From the NCBI RefSeq assembly GCF_030163795.1, contig NZ_JASJOF010000010.1, forward strand, positions 1 through 64,000: 64,000 nt of DNA, in the 5' to 3' direction. Both the position numbers and the translations under genes were made by a program. Positions within the stretch are counted from its first letter, which is position 1. Each line of letters begins with the position of its first letter. Below the pieces are notes generated by a model. That model was not told the DNA's origin. It saw nothing but the letters and a program-made list of their open reading frames with translations, and did not search any database. Origin of the DNA: Roseicyclus marinus (GTDB lineage Bacteria; Pseudomonadota; Alphaproteobacteria; Rhodobacterales; Rhodobacteraceae). Positions 17,828 through 27,758 of the stretch are shown here, piece by piece.

Positions 17828-19204
17828 ATGGCAACCGAAATTCTCATGCCCGCCCTCTCCCCCACGATGGAGGAAGGCACGCTGGCCAAATGGCTGGTCA
17901 AGGAAGGCGACACCGTCAATGCCGGTGACATCCTGGCCGAGATCGAAACCGACAAGGCCACGATGGAATTCGAGGCCGTCGATGAAGGCGTCATCGGCAA
18001 GATCCTTGTCGCGGAAGGCACCGAAGGTGTGAAGGTCAACACCCCCATCGCCATCATCGGCGAGGCGGGCGAGGAGATGGAAGCGCCCAAGGCCGCCGCC
18101 GCCCCTGCCCCTGCCGCTCTCCAGACCTCCGAGGGCCGGGCCGATCCCGCGCCGTCGACGGCAGCCCCGGCCCCGGCAGCGCCCAAGGCACCCCGCACGC
18201 CCGATTGGCCCGAAGGCACCAAGATGAAGACCCAGACCGTCCGCGAAGCGCTGCGTGACGCCATGGCCGAGGAAATGCGATCCGACGACACCGTCTTCGT
18301 CATGGGCGAGGAAGTTGCCGAGTATCAGGGCGCCTACAAGATCACCCAAGGCCTGCTGGACGAATTCGGGGCGCGTCGCGTGATCGACACGCCGATCACC
18401 GAACACGGCTTTGCCGGGATCGGTGTCGGCGCGGCCTTCGGCGGGCTCAAACCCATCGTCGAATTCATGACCTTCAACTTCGCCATGCAGGCGATCGACC
18501 ATATCATCAACTCGGCGGCCAAGACGCTCTACATGTCGGGCGGCCAGATGGGCGCGCCGATGGTGTTCCGTGGTCCCAATGGTGCCGCGGCCCGCGTCGG
18601 CGCGCAGCACAGCCAGGATTACGCGGCGTGGTATTCCCACATTCCGGGCCTCAAGGTCGTGCAGCCCTATTCGGCGGCAGACGCCAAGGGCCTCTTGAAG
18701 ACCGCGATCCGCGATCCGAACCCGGTCATCTTCCTTGAGAACGAGATCCTCTACGGCCGGTCCTTCGAAGTGCCGGATGTAGAGGATTTCACCATCCCCT
18801 TCGGCAAGGCCCGTATCTGGCGCGAAGGGTCGGATGTGACCATCATCAGCTTCGGGATCGGCATGACCTACGCGCTGGAAGCGGCCGAGAAACTGGCCGC
18901 TGAGGGCATCGAGGCCGAGGTGATCGACCTGCGCACGCTGCGCCCGCTTGATTACGACACGATCCTAGAAAGCGTCCGGAAAACCAACCGCTGCGTGACG
19001 GTCGAGGAAGGTTTCCCCGTCTGCTCCATCGGCAACCACCTGTCGGCCTATATCATGACCCATGCCTTCGATTACCTCGATGCGCCGGTCCTGAACTGCA
19101 CCGGCAAGGACGTGCCGATGCCCTATGCGGCCAATCTCGAGAAACTGGCGCTGACCTCCACCGCCGAGGTGATCGAGGCCGTTCGCCAAGTCACCTACCG
19201 CTAA
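17828..19204 (+). CDS. pdhB: Pyruvate dehydrogenase E1 component, beta subunit, with N-terminal lipoyl domain
   Basis: This 458-residue E1-beta subunit is a fusion. Residues 1-80 form a biotinyl/lipoyl domain with the lipoylated Lys43 in ETDKATM. An Ala/Pro linker (about 88-125) follows, then the transketolase central and C-terminal domains (about 132-458; [36 protein letters not shown]). The lipoyl-E1-beta fusion is known in alphaproteobacteria. Residues 3-61 are identical to the same residues of PdhC downstream, pointing to duplication within the operon with later homogenisation. Confidence 0.96.
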   Translation: MATEILMPALSPTMEEGTLAKWLVKEGDTVNAGDILAEIETDKATMEFEAVDEGVIGKILVAEGTEGVKVNTPIAIIGEAGEEMEAPKAAAAPAPAALQTSEGRADPAPSTAAPAPAAPKAPRTPDWPEGTKMKTQTVREALRDAMAEEMRSDDTVFVMGEEVAEYQGAYKITQGLLDEFGARRVIDTPITEHGFAGIGVGAAFGGLKPIVEFMTFNFAMQAIDHIINSAAKTLYMSGGQMGAPMVFRGPNGAAARVGAQHSQDYAAWYSHIPGLKVVQPYSAADAKGLLKTAIRDPNPVIFLENEILYGRSFEVPDVEDFTIPFGKARIWREGSDVTIISFGIGMTYALEAAEKLAAEGIEAEVIDLRTLRPLDYDTILESVRKTNRCVTVEEGFPVCSIGNHLSAYIMTHAFDYLDAPVLNCTGKDVPMPYAANLEKLALTSTAEVIEAVRQVTYR

Positions 19205-19217
19205 GGAGAAGCGCGCG

Positions 19218-20537
19218 ATGCCCACGGAAATCCTGATGCCCGCGCTGTCCCCGACCATGGAGGAAGGGACGCTGGCGAAATGGCTGGTCAAAGAGGGTGA
19301 TACCGTCAATGCCGGTGACATCCTGGCCGAGATCGAAACAGACAAGGCGACGATGGAATTCGAAGCCGTCGACGAAGGCGTGATCGGCAAGATTCTTGTA
19401 GAAGAAGGCAGTGCAGGGGTGAAGGTGAACGCCCCCATCGCCGTGCTGCTGGCCGAAGGCGAAACCGCGGCGGATATCGGCGGCGGATCGGCACCGGCGG
19501 CCAAGACCTCCGACGCCCCCAAAGCGACAGAGGCGGCCCCTGCCCCCGCGCAGGCCACCCCTGCGCCTGCGGCCACCAAGGCTGCGGATGGCGAGCGCGT
19601 CTTTGCCTCGCCGTTGGCACGCCGGATCGCCGCCGACAAAGGCCTCGATCTGAGCCAGATCAAGGGGTCCGGCCCGCATGGGCGGATCGTGAAGGCCGAT
19701 GTGGAGGGCGCGACCGCCAGCGCCGCACCCAAGGCAGCGGCCCCTGCCGCGGCGGCCTCTGCCCCGTCCGAGGCGCCCAAGGCCGCAGCAGCGGGGATGC
19801 CGACCGGCCCCGATGCGAGCCAGGTCATGCGCATGTACGAAGGCCGCGACTACGAAGAGGTCAAGCTTGACGGGATGCGCCGCACGGTTGCTGCCCGTCT
19901 GACCGAGGCGAAGCAGACGATCCCGCATTTCTACCTGCGCCGCGACATCAAGCTCGATGCGCTGATGAAATTCCGCGGCCAGCTGAACAAGCAGCTGGAA
20001 GGGCGCGGGGTGAAGCTGTCGGTCAATGATTTCATCATCAAGGCCTGCGCCAATGCACTGCAACAGGTGCCCGCCGCCAATTCCGTCTGGGCGGGTGACC
20101 GGATGCTGCGGCTGAAGCCCTCGGACGTGGCGGTGGCCGTCGCGGTCGATGGCGGGCTGTTCACGCCGGTCCTGAAGGACGCGCACCAGAAATCTCTGTC
20201 GGCCCTGTCGGCGGAGATGAAGGACCTCGCCACACGCGCCCGCGACCGCAAGCTTGCCCCACATGAATATGTCGGCGGCAGTTTCGCGATCTCCAACCTC
20301 GGCATGTTCGGGATCGAGAATTTCGACGCGGTGATAAATCCGCCCCATGGCGCGATCCTGGCCGTGGGCGCAGGCGTGAAGAAACCCGTGGTTGGGGCCG
20401 ATGGCGAATTGACCGTGGCGACCGTCATGTCGGTGACGCTGTCCGTCGATCACCGGGTCATCGACGGCGCGCTGGGTGCCGAACTTCTGCAAGCGATTGT
20501 TGACAATCTTGAGAACCCCATGACAATGCTTGCATGA
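19218..20537 (+). CDS. pdhC: Dihydrolipoamide acetyltransferase (E2 of pyruvate dehydrogenase)
   Basis: E2 forms the structural core of the complex and passes acetyl groups from lipoyl arms to CoA. The 439-residue protein has an N-terminal lipoyl domain (Lys43), an Ala/Pro-rich linker and a peripheral-subunit-binding domain (about 131-165; [10 protein letters not shown]...HGRIVKADV). A second linker leads to the catalytic acyltransferase domain (about 205-439), with the active-site His412 in [10 protein letters not shown]. Only one lipoyl domain is present, a second being carried on PdhB. E3 (lpd) is not next door. A strong hairpin ends the operon. Confidence 0.96.
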   Translation: MPTEILMPALSPTMEEGTLAKWLVKEGDTVNAGDILAEIETDKATMEFEAVDEGVIGKILVEEGSAGVKVNAPIAVLLAEGETAADIGGGSAPAAKTSDAPKATEAAPAPAQATPAPAATKAADGERVFASPLARRIAADKGLDLSQIKGSGPHGRIVKADVEGATASAAPKAAAPAAAASAPSEAPKAAAAGMPTGPDASQVMRMYEGRDYEEVKLDGMRRTVAARLTEAKQTIPHFYLRRDIKLDALMKFRGQLNKQLEGRGVKLSVNDFIIKACANALQQVPAANSVWAGDRMLRLKPSDVAVAVAVDGGLFTPVLKDAHQKSLSALSAEMKDLATRARDRKLAPHEYVGGSFAISNLGMFGIENFDAVINPPHGAILAVGAGVKKPVVGADGELTVATVMSVTLSVDHRVIDGALGAELLQAIVDNLENPMTMLA

Positions 20538-20578
20538 ACAAGGAATAGCGGCGCCGGGGAGGAGTGGCGACGCTTTTA

Positions 20579-20610
20579 GACGGGGCTGCGCAGAAACGCG
20601 CGGCCCCGTC
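20579..20610 (+). terminator. Hairpin terminator after pdhC
   Basis: GACGGGGCTGCGC (20579-20591) pairs with GCGCGGCCCCGTC (20598-20610) through 13 base pairs, including one G-U, around the loop AGAAAC. It lies 41 bases beyond the pdhC stop. There is no long U-tract, but the stem is one of the strongest in the window. Confidence 0.65.
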
Positions 20611-20698
20611 GCCATTTGGAGATGACATTTGATCTGTCGCAAGGTGGCGGCGCGGGCATCGATCTATCCGGGGAAGATCTTGCACAAGGATAGTACCG

Positions 20699-21031
20699 AT
20701 GGATTGGAAAGACACGCTGCGCCAGACCTCTGCCCTGCTGGGTCCGATGCGCGCGGAACAGGCCGCGACCGCCAAAGGGTTTCACGAGCTGCACGAAGCG
20801 GCCCTTGCCCCCGGCGCGCTGTCGACCAAGGACAAGGAATTGATCGCCCTTGCCATAGGCATTTCCAAGCAGTGCACCGATTGCATCGGCTTTCACGTCA
20901 AGGCCGCGATCCGGGCGGGCGCCACGCGCAAGGAGGTGGCGGAAACGGTCAATGTCTGCGTGCTGATGAACGGTGGGCCCGGCTACATGTACGGGGCCAA
21001 GGCGATGGAGGCGTTCGACCAGCTGTCGTGA
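20699..21031 (+). CDS. Carboxymuconolactone decarboxylase family (AhpD-like) protein
   Basis: This 110-residue all-helical protein has the AhpD-type redox centre: Glu47 (KDKELIAL), Cys59 and Cys62 in CTDC, and His66. This layout is found in alkylhydroperoxidase-like members of the family, which relay electrons to remove peroxides, rather than in true gamma-carboxymuconolactone decarboxylases. The substrate is unknown. It lies after pdhC, and AhpD in mycobacteria is reduced through lipoylated E2, so a functional link to the complex is conceivable but only inference. A hairpin separates the two genes. It converges on rluE. Confidence 0.85.
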   Translation: MDWKDTLRQTSALLGPMRAEQAATAKGFHELHEAALAPGALSTKDKELIALAIGISKQCTDCIGFHVKAAIRAGATRKEVAETVNVCVLMNGGPGYMYGAKAMEAFDQLS

Positions 21032-21059
21032 TCTTGCGCAAAACTGCAGGTTTGTCTGA

Positions 21060-21641
21060 CTAGGGCTGAAGCGCCTTCCAGCCGCCGGGCCTCAGACCCT
21101 CGACCGTATGAGGGCCGACGGACCAGCGGATCAGGCGCAGCACGGGCAGGCCGACATGGGCACACATGCGCCGGACCTGCCGGTTGCGCCCCTCGGTGAT
21201 CGTCAGCTTCAACCACGCCTCGGGGATGCTCGCGCGGAACCGCACCGGGGGATCGCGGGGCCAGAGCCAGCCGGGCTCCGCCACCTGTTCGACCCGCGCG
21301 GGCCGCGTCGGCCCATCCTTGAGCGTCACGCCAAGACGCAACGCCTCGAGCGCGGCTTCGGTCGGTGTGCCTTCGACAAGGACGAAATAGGTCTTGGGCG
21401 TGTGGGATTTCGGATCGGTCAGCCGCGCCTGCAAGATGCCGTCATTGGTGAGCAGGAGAAGTCCTTCGCTGTCGCGGTCGAGCCTGCCCGCCGGATACAT
21501 CCCCGGCATGTCGAGATACCGCTTCAAACCCGGCCAATTCCCGTCATCGGTGAATTGGCTGAGCACATCCATCGGCTTGTTGAAGGCGATCAACCGCGTC
21601 TCGCCCTTGGGCGTCCGGGGTCTTGGGCGTGGACGGCTCAA
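21060..21641 (-). CDS. rluE: 23S rRNA pseudouridine synthase, RluE-type (RsuA family)
   Basis: This 193-residue RsuA-family pseudouridine synthase shows the catalytic Asp55 in [14 protein letters not shown] and the family motifs KTYFV and RNRQVRRM. The protein lacks an N-terminal S4 domain and starts almost at once with LIAFNKP. That matches RluE, which modifies U2457 of 23S rRNA in Escherichia coli, better than RluB/RluF. Its ATG overlaps the polA stop by four bases, so it is translationally coupled behind polA. Confidence 0.85.
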   Translation of the reverse strand: MSRPRPRPRTPKGETRLIAFNKPMDVLSQFTDDGNWPGLKRYLDMPGMYPAGRLDRDSEGLLLLTNDGILQARLTDPKSHTPKTYFVLVEGTPTEAALEALRLGVTLKDGPTRPARVEQVAEPGWLWPRDPPVRFRASIPEAWLKLTITEGRNRQVRRMCAHVGLPVLRLIRWSVGPHTVEGLRPGGWKALQP

Positions 21642-24442
21642 TGCGCCACGGCCCAGTTCGCCCCCTGCCCCGCATCGACGATCAGCGGCACGTCGAGATG
21701 CACGGCGGGATGGGCGGCCCCCTCCATCACCTCGCGGGCACGGGTGATGAGCGGATCGACCGCGCCCTCGTCGACCTCGAACAGAAGTTCGTCGTGGACC
21801 TGCAACAGCATCCGCGCGGGCAGATCCTCAATGGCATCCTCCATCCGGATCATGGCGCGGCGAATGATGTCTGCAGCCGTGCCCTGAATGGGCGCGTTGA
21901 TCGCCGCGCGATAGGCAAAGCCAGCGCCCGGACCCTTGGCATTGATCTCGGGCGTGTGGATCTTGCGCCCGAAGAGCGTCTGGACGTAGCCGTTCGACTT
22001 GGCGAAGGCCTTGGTCGCCTCCATGTAATCCTTGATGCCGGGAAAGCGTTCGAAATAGCGGTCGATGAACCCCTGAGCCTCGGCGCGCGGGATGCGCAGG
22101 TTGCGCGCAAGGCCAAAGCCCGAGATGCCGTAGATCACGCCGAAATTGATCGCCTTGGCCTGACGGCGCACATCGGCTGTCATCTGGTCGAGCGGCACGC
22201 CGAACATTTCCGACGCGGTGGCCGCGTGAATGTCCTGCCCCTCGCGGAAGGCCTGTTTGAGCGCGTCGATCCCGGCGATATGGGCAAGGATGCGCAATTC
22301 GATCTGGGAATAGTCGAGCGATACCAGAACCTTGCCCCGATCCGCCACGAAAGCCTCGCGGATGCGGCGGCCTTCTTCGCTGCGGACAGGGATGTTTTGC
22401 AGGTTCGGATCGGTCGAGGCGAGGCGCCCGGTATTGGCGCCCGCGATAACATAGGAGGTGTGGACGCGCCCCGTCTCGCGGTTGATGTGGTCTTGCAGGG
22501 CATCGGTATAGGTCGATTTCAGCTTCGACAGTTGCCGCCAATCCAGCACGCGGCCCGGCAGGTCGTGTTCGGTGGCCAGATCCTCCAGCACATCGGCGGG
22601 GGTCGCGTATTTGCCGGTCTTGCCCTTCTGTCCGCCGGGCAGGCCCATCTTGTCGAACAGGATCTCGCCCAGTTGCGCGGGGCTGCCCACGTTGAAGCTT
22701 TCCCCGGCCAATTCATGGATTTCGGCCTCCAGCCCCGCCATCTTCTGGGCGAAGGCATTGGACATGCGGCTCAGGACATCGCGGTCGACCTTGATCCCTG
22801 CCATTTCCATCCGCGCCAGAACCGGCACCAGCGGGCGCTCCAGCGTTTCATAAACCGTCGTGACCTGCGCGCGGTGGAGTTGCGGCTTGAAGGTCTGCCA
22901 CAGCCGCCATGTCACATCGGCATCCTCGGCGGCATAGGGGGCGGCATCCGCGATCTTGACCCGGTCGAAGGTGATCTGGGATTTGCCCGATCCGATCAGA
23001 TCCTTGATCGGGATCGGCACATGGCCAAGGTAGCGTTCGGAGAGCGCATCCATCCCATGCCCGTGCAGGCCCGCGTTCATCGCGTAGGACATCAGCATCG
23101 TGTCGTCGATGGGCGCGACCTCGATCCCGTAGCGCGCGAGGATCTTCACGTCATACTTGGCGTTTTGCAGGATCTTGAGAACGCTCGCATCCTCGAAGAG
23201 CGGTTTCAGGAGCGCCAGTGCCTCCTCGAGGCCCAACTGCCCCTCGGCCAAGGCGTCGGACCCGAACAGCCCCTCGCCGCCCTCGGCCTTGTGCGTGAGC
23301 GGGATGTAGCACGCAGCCCCCGGCCCGGTGGCCAGCGCGACACCGACCAGATCGGCTTTCATCTCGTCAAGCCCGGTGGTTTCGGTGTCGATGGCGACCT
23401 CGCCCCGCGCGGTGGCGCGCTCGATCCATGCCTTCAGCGCGGCGGCGTCGCGCACCACCTCATATGTGCTGCGGTCGATGGGCGGCATCTTGGGCGCATC
23501 GCCCGGGGCGGGCTCCGCCCCGGCGGGATCGGCATCGGGGATGGCGGGCGCCTCGACGCCCAGACCATCGGCGATGCGCTTGGTGAGCGTGCGGAATTCC
23601 ATCTTGCCCAGGAATTCGAGCAGCACCTGCGCATCGGGTTCCATCACCTCCAGATCGTCGAGCGTCACGTCCAGCGGCACCTTGTCATCGAGCGTGACCA
23701 GACGCTTGGACAGGCGGATCTGGTCCGCAAACTCGATCAGCGTCTGGCGGCGCTTGGGCTGCGGCACCTCCTCGGCCCGCTCCAGCAGCGCCTCGAGACT
23801 ACCGAATTCGTTGATGAGAAGGGCGGCGGTCTTGATCCCGATGCCGGGGGCGCCGGGAATGTTGTCGACGCTGTCGCCCGCCAACGCCTGCACATCGACC
23901 ACCTTGTCGGGGGCGACCCCGAACTTGGCCTCGACCCCCTCTGTGTCGATGCGGGTGTTCTTCATCGCGTCGAACATCTCGACCCCGCCGCCGACCAGCT
24001 GCATCAGGTCCTTGTCCGAGGAAATGATGGTGCAGCGCCCGCCCGCCTCGCGCGCCTGTCGGGCCAGTGTCGCGATGATGTCGTCGGCTTCGTAATTCTC
24101 CAGCTCCAGACAGGCGAGGTTGAAGGCGCGCGTCGCCTCGCGCGTCAGCGGGATTTGGGGGCGCAGATCCTCGGGCATGGCCTCGCGGTTGGCCTTGTAG
24201 AGGTCGTACATGTCATTGCGGAACGTATGGCTGCCCTTGTCGAAAACGACGGCGGCATGGGTCGGCGCATCGGGGCCGGTGTTGGCCTCGATCATCCGGT
24301 GGATCATGTTGCAAAAGCCCGAGACGGCCCCGATGGGCAATCCATCGGATTTGCGGGTCAGCGGCGGCAGCGCGTGATAGGCGCGAAAGATGAAGGCCGA
24401 GCCGTCGACCAGATGCAGGTGATGTCCCTTGCCGAATGCCAT
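21638..24442 (-). CDS. polA: DNA polymerase I
   Basis: This repair polymerase removes Okazaki primers and fills gaps. The 934-residue protein has all three domains. The 5'-3' exonuclease (about 1-290) has [13 protein letters not shown], the KPTW-like acidic clusters and [11 protein letters not shown]. The 3'-5' proofreading exonuclease has its ExoI motif IDTETTGLD near residue 350. The polymerase domain has [15 protein letters not shown] near 705, the O-helix [15 protein letters not shown], and VHDELLFEV near 884. Proofreading therefore appears intact. It is expressed leftward with rluE, and the zinc-finger and HIT genes lie upstream in the same direction. Confidence 0.96.
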   Translation of the reverse strand: MAFGKGHHLHLVDGSAFIFRAYHALPPLTRKSDGLPIGAVSGFCNMIHRMIEANTGPDAPTHAAVVFDKGSHTFRNDMYDLYKANREAMPEDLRPQIPLTREATRAFNLACLELENYEADDIIATLARQAREAGGRCTIISSDKDLMQLVGGGVEMFDAMKNTRIDTEGVEAKFGVAPDKVVDVQALAGDSVDNIPGAPGIGIKTAALLINEFGSLEALLERAEEVPQPKRRQTLIEFADQIRLSKRLVTLDDKVPLDVTLDDLEVMEPDAQVLLEFLGKMEFRTLTKRIADGLGVEAPAIPDADPAGAEPAPGDAPKMPPIDRSTYEVVRDAAALKAWIERATARGEVAIDTETTGLDEMKADLVGVALATGPGAACYIPLTHKAEGGEGLFGSDALAEGQLGLEEALALLKPLFEDASVLKILQNAKYDVKILARYGIEVAPIDDTMLMSYAMNAGLHGHGMDALSERYLGHVPIPIKDLIGSGKSQITFDRVKIADAAPYAAEDADVTWRLWQTFKPQLHRAQVTTVYETLERPLVPVLARMEMAGIKVDRDVLSRMSNAFAQKMAGLEAEIHELAGESFNVGSPAQLGEILFDKMGLPGGQKGKTGKYATPADVLEDLATEHDLPGRVLDWRQLSKLKSTYTDALQDHINRETGRVHTSYVIAGANTGRLASTDPNLQNIPVRSEEGRRIREAFVADRGKVLVSLDYSQIELRILAHIAGIDALKQAFREGQDIHAATASEMFGVPLDQMTADVRRQAKAINFGVIYGISGFGLARNLRIPRAEAQGFIDRYFERFPGIKDYMEATKAFAKSNGYVQTLFGRKIHTPEINAKGPGAGFAYRAAINAPIQGTAADIIRRAMIRMEDAIEDLPARMLLQVHDELLFEVDEGAVDPLITRAREVMEGAAHPAVHLDVPLIVDAGQGANWAVAH

Positions 24443-24521
24443 TGCCGCGCCCTTTCCCCGGTTCGTCCAAGGGTGGTTCTAGCGCGGGCGGGCGCGGGGT
24501 GCATCCCCGGTTTTGCGCCTC

Positions 24522-24713
24522 TCAGTCGGCGACGCCGGTCTTGTCGGCGAAATCGGCATGTACGAATTTCTTGTCGCAATAGCCGCATTCGACCTCGCCC
24601 GTCGCGGGTGACAGCGACAGCCAGACCCGCGGATGGCCCAATGCGCCCTGCCCGCCGTCGCAGGCGACGCGCCATTGGGTCACGATCTCGGTTTCGGGCG
24701 CGGGGACGGGCAT
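24522..24713 (-). CDS. Small CHCC-type zinc-finger domain protein
   Basis: This 63-residue protein contains the zf-CHCC pattern: [14 protein letters not shown] and [10 protein letters not shown], giving one His and three Cys as likely zinc ligands. The family includes the mitochondrial complex I accessory subunit NDUFS6 (13 kDa), and bacterial members in alphaproteobacteria are thought to have a related role in complex I assembly. A longer open frame exists upstream but runs into the HIT gene in another frame. The ATG at 24713 gives the conserved N-terminus. It lies 79 bases upstream of polA. Confidence 0.85.
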   Translation of the reverse strand: MPVPAPETEIVTQWRVACDGGQGALGHPRVWLSLSPATGEVECGYCDKKFVHADFADKTGVAD

Positions 24714-24789
24714 GGCTGTACTCCTCGGCTGGTCGTTGCGGGCGATATGGCAGGTTGTGGCGGCCCGGACAAGTCGCGGGCCCTGCGGC

Positions 24790-25173
24790 TCATTCGGCCT
24801 TTTGCAGCATGCGGCCCAACGGGCGGCCTGACAGGATATGGACGTGGTAATGCGGCACTTCCTGCACCGCGACCTCGCCCGCGTTGGAAATGGTGCGATA
24901 GCCCTGACCGCCCTCACCGGGCTGAAGACCCTTGTCGGCACAGATGCGCCCGACCGTGCGCCAGAAATCGACGATCTCGGCCTCCGATGCCTCCAGCGCG
25001 AAATGGTCGGCGCAGACATAGGGCCCCTTGGGGATCACCAGAACATGGACCGGCGCCTGCGGATAGATGTCGTTGAAGGCCAGCGTATGCTCTGTCTCGG
25101 CCACGGTCTGGTTGGGAATCTCGCCGCGCAGAATACGGGCAAAGATGTTCTGGGAGTCATAGGCATAGGGCAT
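24790..25173 (-). CDS. HIT-family nucleotide hydrolase/transferase (HINT-like)
   Basis: This 127-residue histidine triad protein has the motif HYHVHIL near the C-terminus (about 108-114) and the N-terminal [11 protein letters not shown] signature of the HINT branch. These enzymes hydrolyse AMP-lysine, AMP-NH2 or related adenylates; the physiological substrate is not established. It follows the GT14 gene by 15 bases on the same strand and is probably cotranscribed with it, although a functional link is not obvious. Confidence 0.9.
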   Translation of the reverse strand: MPYAYDSQNIFARILRGEIPNQTVAETEHTLAFNDIYPQAPVHVLVIPKGPYVCADHFALEASEAEIVDFWRTVGRICADKGLQPGEGGQGYRTISNAGEVAVQEVPHYHVHILSGRPLGRMLQKAE

Positions 25174-25188
25174 GGCAGTCTCCGGGCT

Positions 25189-26766
25189 TCAATCTGCGAA
25201 GAGATACGGTGTCTCGGCCAGAGCCTGACCGTGATCGGCGGGAATGTCGAAGAAATCGGCAAGGGCCGCCGCATTTTCGGCAACGGACCGATCCTGCCGG
25301 ATCCGCCAGTGGCGCGGGAATTCGGCATCCCGGATGCGGATCGACTCATCGGCGAATTCATGGCGCAGTGTCGGCAGCATCCGCCCGATCACCTCGCCCG
25401 GCGTGTCGGCCGTGGCCAGCCCCACCCGATGGGCATGGCCGACCAGATACTGGTCATCGAAGACGCATTGCAATTCGAGGATGCGGGCGTTGGCGCGGTC
25501 GGTCATGAAATCGCGCATCAGTCCGATATTGCCGGGATCGAGGCAGATCATCAGCTTGTCGGTGTCGTAATAATCGAACAGCATCCGCATCAACGCGCGC
25601 CTGTGGCGGTTGCGCTTTTCCAACGTGCGCTCGATCCCGCCCAGATGCGGCACCGCGCAAGACGCCTCGTCGAACAGGTACTCCACACCCCGGATGTCCA
25701 GCCCGTCCGAGGCGGCGTGCAGCAGGCGCTTGGCCACGTGCCATTTCTTGCAGACCAGCATGTAGAGATTGCGGTCGGGGCCCAGCGTGCTTTCGCGTTC
25801 CCAGAACCGCGTGCCGTAGCGCTTGCCGATCCGCCCGCGCCCGGTGAGGAAGGCGTGGAGTTTCTCGCCCTCCTTGCTGGTGGCGAAATCCACCCGTTCG
25901 GATTGCCACAGCGCGCCAAGCCGTTCCTTGAGCAGCATCGCCTCAGGGCTGATCTTGCGGGCGAACAGGTAGTCTTGCGAAATCAGCAGGTCATATTGAT
26001 CGTTGTAGAAAGTGACGGGCATCCCGTAATCGCTGAACATCTTGAAAGTCAGCGTCCGGCTCTCGATCTCGCGGTCGGGCACGAGATGGCGCACCAGCGT
26101 CTGGAAAAACGTTTCGTCCGGGATCCAGGTCGTCGAGAAAAAGCGCACCACGTCACGCCGCGTGCGGCAGAATTCCAGCACCTTCTCGATCGTCCGGCGG
26201 CGCAGGCACCACCACTGGCTGCCGATCTGCACCTCGATATCCTCGGGGATACGCCGCGTCAGGCCCAGCGCCTTCTGGATCTCAAAGCTGCGGTAGAAAA
26301 GCTTCTTGTGGGTGCGTTCGTTGAACCAGTGCCGGTAGATCAGGCGTTCTTCCTTGAAGCCCGTCTTGATCCAGTCCGAATTGAAGAAATCGAAGCTTTC
26401 GATGTAGTCGCGGTCATGCGCGTCGAGAAACCTGTGGGCATAGGCCGCCGATTTCACCGGCAGGCAATCGCCCGACAGCATGTAGAAATGCGTGGCCTTG
26501 GGAAACTTGCGCTCGGCCGCCTCGATCGCGTTCAGCGTCGCCTGCACAAGGCTCCACGCGCCCCAGCCGCATTTGATCCGCCGCTTGGCGAAACAGACCG
26601 AAGGATTGTCGGCCAGCGCCTCGGTTATGGCGGCGTAATCGGCATCCTTCGACCGCGCGTCGAAATGGATCGCCACGCAATCACCTGTCGCCGTCAGACG
26701 CTCGGCCTGACGGATGACTGCGGCCGGGTCCTTGTGACACAGCAAGATGAATGCGATTTTCGCCAT
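25189..26766 (-). CDS. GT14-type beta-1,6-N-acetylglucosaminyltransferase (core-2/I-branching family) with C-terminal extension
   Basis: The N-terminal half (about 1-290) of this 525-residue protein matches the core-2/I-branching and xylosyltransferase family. It starts KIAFILLCHKDP and has IHFDARS, the KCGWGAWSLVQATL region, FYMLSGDCLP and GSQWWCLRRRTIEKVL, and an aspartate/glutamate pair in WIPDETFFQTL. The C-terminal 200 residues form a separate domain seen in Rhodobacteraceae homologues whose function is unknown to me. No signal peptide or membrane helix is visible, so it is likely cytoplasmic. A sulfotransferase gene is divergent across a 147-base A+T-rich promoter region, suggesting joint synthesis of a sulfated glycan. 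Confidence 0.8.
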   Translation of the reverse strand: MAKIAFILLCHKDPAAVIRQAERLTATGDCVAIHFDARSKDADYAAITEALADNPSVCFAKRRIKCGWGAWSLVQATLNAIEAAERKFPKATHFYMLSGDCLPVKSAAYAHRFLDAHDRDYIESFDFFNSDWIKTGFKEERLIYRHWFNERTHKKLFYRSFEIQKALGLTRRIPEDIEVQIGSQWWCLRRRTIEKVLEFCRTRRDVVRFFSTTWIPDETFFQTLVRHLVPDREIESRTLTFKMFSDYGMPVTFYNDQYDLLISQDYLFARKISPEAMLLKERLGALWQSERVDFATSKEGEKLHAFLTGRGRIGKRYGTRFWERESTLGPDRNLYMLVCKKWHVAKRLLHAASDGLDIRGVEYLFDEASCAVPHLGGIERTLEKRNRHRRALMRMLFDYYDTDKLMICLDPGNIGLMRDFMTDRANARILELQCVFDDQYLVGHAHRVGLATADTPGEVIGRMLPTLRHEFADESIRIRDAEFPRHWRIRQDRSVAENAAALADFFDIPADHGQALAETPYLFAD

Positions 26767-26913
26767 GCGTAGAACTACTGCGCCTCAGTCGTACGTTAGT
26801 GTTTGACTATACATAACTTGCCAGAGAATGAAGACGCAGATCTAGTTTGATCCTATCGGTAACTTGTCCTAACGGCACCCTGTCTGGGCAAGAGCAAGAA
26901 CGAGGCCAAGAGT
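26767..26913. promoter_or_regulatory. A+T-rich divergent promoter region between glycosyltransferase and sulfotransferase genes
   Basis: This 147-base gap is markedly richer in A and T than its surroundings. It contains promoter-like elements such as TTGACTATACATAAC around 26803-26817. Divergent start sites for the two glycan genes are expected here. The base composition is directly visible; exact promoters are not resolved. Confidence 0.4.
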
Positions 26914-27732
26914 ATGGGATTTCCCGGAACCTGGATGACGGAGAGCGAGAGCGTCGTGTACCGCGTGGTGCCGAAATGCGCCTGTTCGACCATCGGCCAG
27001 ATCATGTATTATTCAGATAACGGCGTCTATTTCGACGGCGACATCCATGACGCGACCGGTGGCATGCACAAATGGTCGCTCGAGGCGAGCCAGCCGGTGA
27101 TCGAGCGCAGCGTCAGGGCGCGCGAGACCTATACTTTCACCTGCGTGCGCAACCCCTATACCCGTATCCTGTCGTCGTTTTTCGACAAGATCTGCGGCAT
27201 CCAGCGCAACGGCAAACGCTATCGCGGCAACCTCGTACCGCTCTTGATCCAGAAATACGGGATCGAGGTGGGCGGCGATGACGGCAAGGGCGAATTCGAC
27301 CAGATCGCGAGCTTTCGCCGCTTCCTGTTGTTCGCGCGCGACACGATCCGCTGGCGCCGCCCGATGGAGCCCGACATCCACTGGTCGGCCATGGCGGGAC
27401 ATGTCTCGACCCTGATCGTGAACGGCGGGCGCTACGACAACATCTTCTGGACCGAGAAATTCGACGAAGGCATGCAAAGCGTTCTGGACGCGATCGAGGT
27501 CAAGCACCCGGTCGAGTTGAAGAACGTGCCGCGGTTCAACGAAAGCGAAGGACACGGGCCCAAGCGGCTGCACCCGGTGGAGGAGTACTTCGACGATCTG
27601 TCGATGCATCTCGTCTACGAGATCTACCACCGGGATTTCGAGCTGTTCCGATACGATTTCGAGAACCCTGCGAACAAGATGCCGACAGGGGAAATCGATC
27701 TCGACGAGGTCCACGCCAAGTTGGGCGACTGA
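26914..27732 (+). CDS. Carbohydrate sulfotransferase family 2 protein
   Basis: This 272-residue protein resembles PAPS-dependent Golgi carbohydrate sulfotransferases. It has a 5'-phosphosulfate loop PKCACSTI (20-27), where animal enzymes have PKxASTS, and the 3'-phosphate motif VRNPYTRILSSFF (78-90) with Arg79 and Ser87. The later DNIFWTEKFDEGM region is also typical. There is no signal peptide. Its likely job is sulfating a sugar residue on an extracellular or cell-surface glycan. It is divergent from a GT14 glycosyltransferase, the family that starts or branches proteoglycan-like glycans in animals. The acceptor is unknown. It converges on the PfkB kinase gene with a 26-base gap. Confidence 0.8.
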   Translation: MGFPGTWMTESESVVYRVVPKCACSTIGQIMYYSDNGVYFDGDIHDATGGMHKWSLEASQPVIERSVRARETYTFTCVRNPYTRILSSFFDKICGIQRNGKRYRGNLVPLLIQKYGIEVGGDDGKGEFDQIASFRRFLLFARDTIRWRRPMEPDIHWSAMAGHVSTLIVNGGRYDNIFWTEKFDEGMQSVLDAIEVKHPVELKNVPRFNESEGHGPKRLHPVEEYFDDLSMHLVYEIYHRDFELFRYDFENPANKMPTGEIDLDEVHAKLGD

Positions 27733-27758
27733 CGCGTCGCCCGACCTGCTTCTCCGGA

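Noticed and set aside
21623-24850. A 1075-codon open frame antisense to polA
   Set aside because: It lies opposite an intact DNA polymerase I with all catalytic motifs. Its composition (His, Arg and Gly-rich) is typical of antisense shadows in G+C-rich genomes.
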